A DNA stretch of 64,000 nt from Saprospiraceae bacterium (lineage in GTDB: Bacteria > Bacteroidota > Bacteroidia > Chitinophagales > Saprospiraceae): contig JADJLQ010000003.1 of assembly GCA_016709995.1 (NCBI GenBank), forward strand, positions 186,001 through 250,000, given 5' to 3'. Both the position numbers and the translations under genes were made by a program. Below, in pieces: positions 63,527-64,000 of this stretch (positions are counted from its first letter, which is position 1; each line of letters starts with the position of its first letter). Below the pieces are notes generated by a model. It made no database searches, was not told where the DNA came from, and saw only the letters and a program-made list of their open reading frames with translations.

Positions 63527-64000
63527 CTTCGACAGGCTCAGCTACAGGAAGACGACAGGCTCAGCTACAGGAAGACGACAGGCTCAGCTACAGGAAGACG
63601 ACAGGCTCAGCTACAGGAAGACGACAGGCTCAGCTACAGGAAGACGACAGGCTCAGCTACAGGAAGACGACAGGCTCAGCTACAGGAAGACGACAGGCTC
63701 AGCTACAGGAAGCGACAGGCTCACACCAGGAGCACAGGCTCAGCTACAGGAAGACGACAGGCTCAGCTACAGGAAGACGACAGGCTCAGCTACAGGAAGA
63801 CGACAGGCTCAGCTACAGGAAGACGACAGGCTCAGCTACAGGAAGACGACAGGCTCAGCTACAGGAAGACGACAGGCTCAGCTACAGGAAGACGACAGGC
63901 TCAGCTACAGGAAGACGACAGGCTCAGCTACAGGAAGACGACAGGCTCAGCTACAGGAAGAAGACAGGGCCAGCCACAGGAAGACGACAGGCTCAGCTAC
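63527..64000. repeat. 23-bp tandem repeat array, about 20 units, open at right edge
   Basis: Units of 23 bp containing GGCTCAGCTACAGGAAG repeat without spacers from just after the permease 18 stop codon to the window end. The first unit begins CTTCGACAGGCTCAGC, the dispersed repeat word also found after permeases 8, 12 and 14. Units are identical except for a degenerate patch around 63710-63735, where bases are missing, and near 63960-63980 with substitutions. No open frame of interest. The clean identity suggests recent expansion by slippage; an assembly or base-calling artefact is possible. Confidence 0.9.

Noticed and set aside
63527..64000. Possible CRISPR array
   Set aside because: Units are contiguous 23-bp tandem copies without variable spacers, and no cas genes are present.

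Overview
The window looks like a piece of a Bacteroidota chromosome (Saprospiraceae/Chitinophagia-like, by inference). It is AT-rich, has no clear Shine-Dalgarno sequences, carries two promoter boxes of the TAnnTTTG type, encodes a protein with a type IX secretion (Por) C-terminal sorting domain, and is filled with the double-FtsX permeases typical of that phylum.

The dominant content is a co-directional array of 17 intact ABC-transporter permease genes of about 790-820 residues plus one decayed copy, all on the + strand. Each has two MacB/FtsX halves fused in one chain. Only one ATPase gene (3293-3970) and one MacA/HlyD-type adaptor gene (1538-2791) are visible, both at the left end. They lie next to a divergent sigma-54 activator of the NtrC family that runs off the left edge. 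No TolC-like outer-membrane gene and no histidine kinase are present.

The array is split into five blocks. A: adaptor, ATPase and permeases 1-7 (1538-21489). B: permeases 8-11 (23463-33298). C: permeases 12-13 (35503-40401). D: permease 14 and the relic (49915-52713). E: permeases 16-18 (56186-63526). Reading the gaps by eye, the head of every block carries the same two-part module: a 16-17 bp dyad related to TGTnCG-N4/5-CGTACA, and 53-55 bp downstream a sigma-54-like -24 box TGG(C/T)A(C/T)(G/A). This suggests a five-promoter regulon driven by the neighbouring NtrC-type activator, and it is the strongest undescribed signal in the window.

The genes between blocks look unrelated to transport: a BNR/Asp-box protein with a MoaD/ThiS protein (21590-22986); an outer-membrane barrel and a DUF2911-TPR protein (33356-35193); a small two-TM protein, a truncated DUF5670 gene and an ISL3-family insertion sequence (40519-42230); an aldarate/hexuronate catabolic group with a GntP permease, a mannonate dehydratase-like protein, glucarate dehydratase and 5-dehydro-4-deoxyglucarate dehydratase (42379-47734); a MITE-like element (47772-47975); a T9SS-sorted protein; and a haem-motif lipoprotein, a Gfo/Idh/MocA oxidoreductase, a GH16 glucanase and a GNAT acetyltransferase (52837-55906).

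The right edge is a 23-bp tandem repeat array of about 20 units that starts directly after the last permease stop codon and leaves the window. Other decay and repeat signals are an antisense four-helix-bundle pseudogene between adaptor and ATPase, short AATCAGA/TCTGATT hairpins in many permease spacers, and a CTTCGACA-type repeat placed immediately after four permease stop codons.
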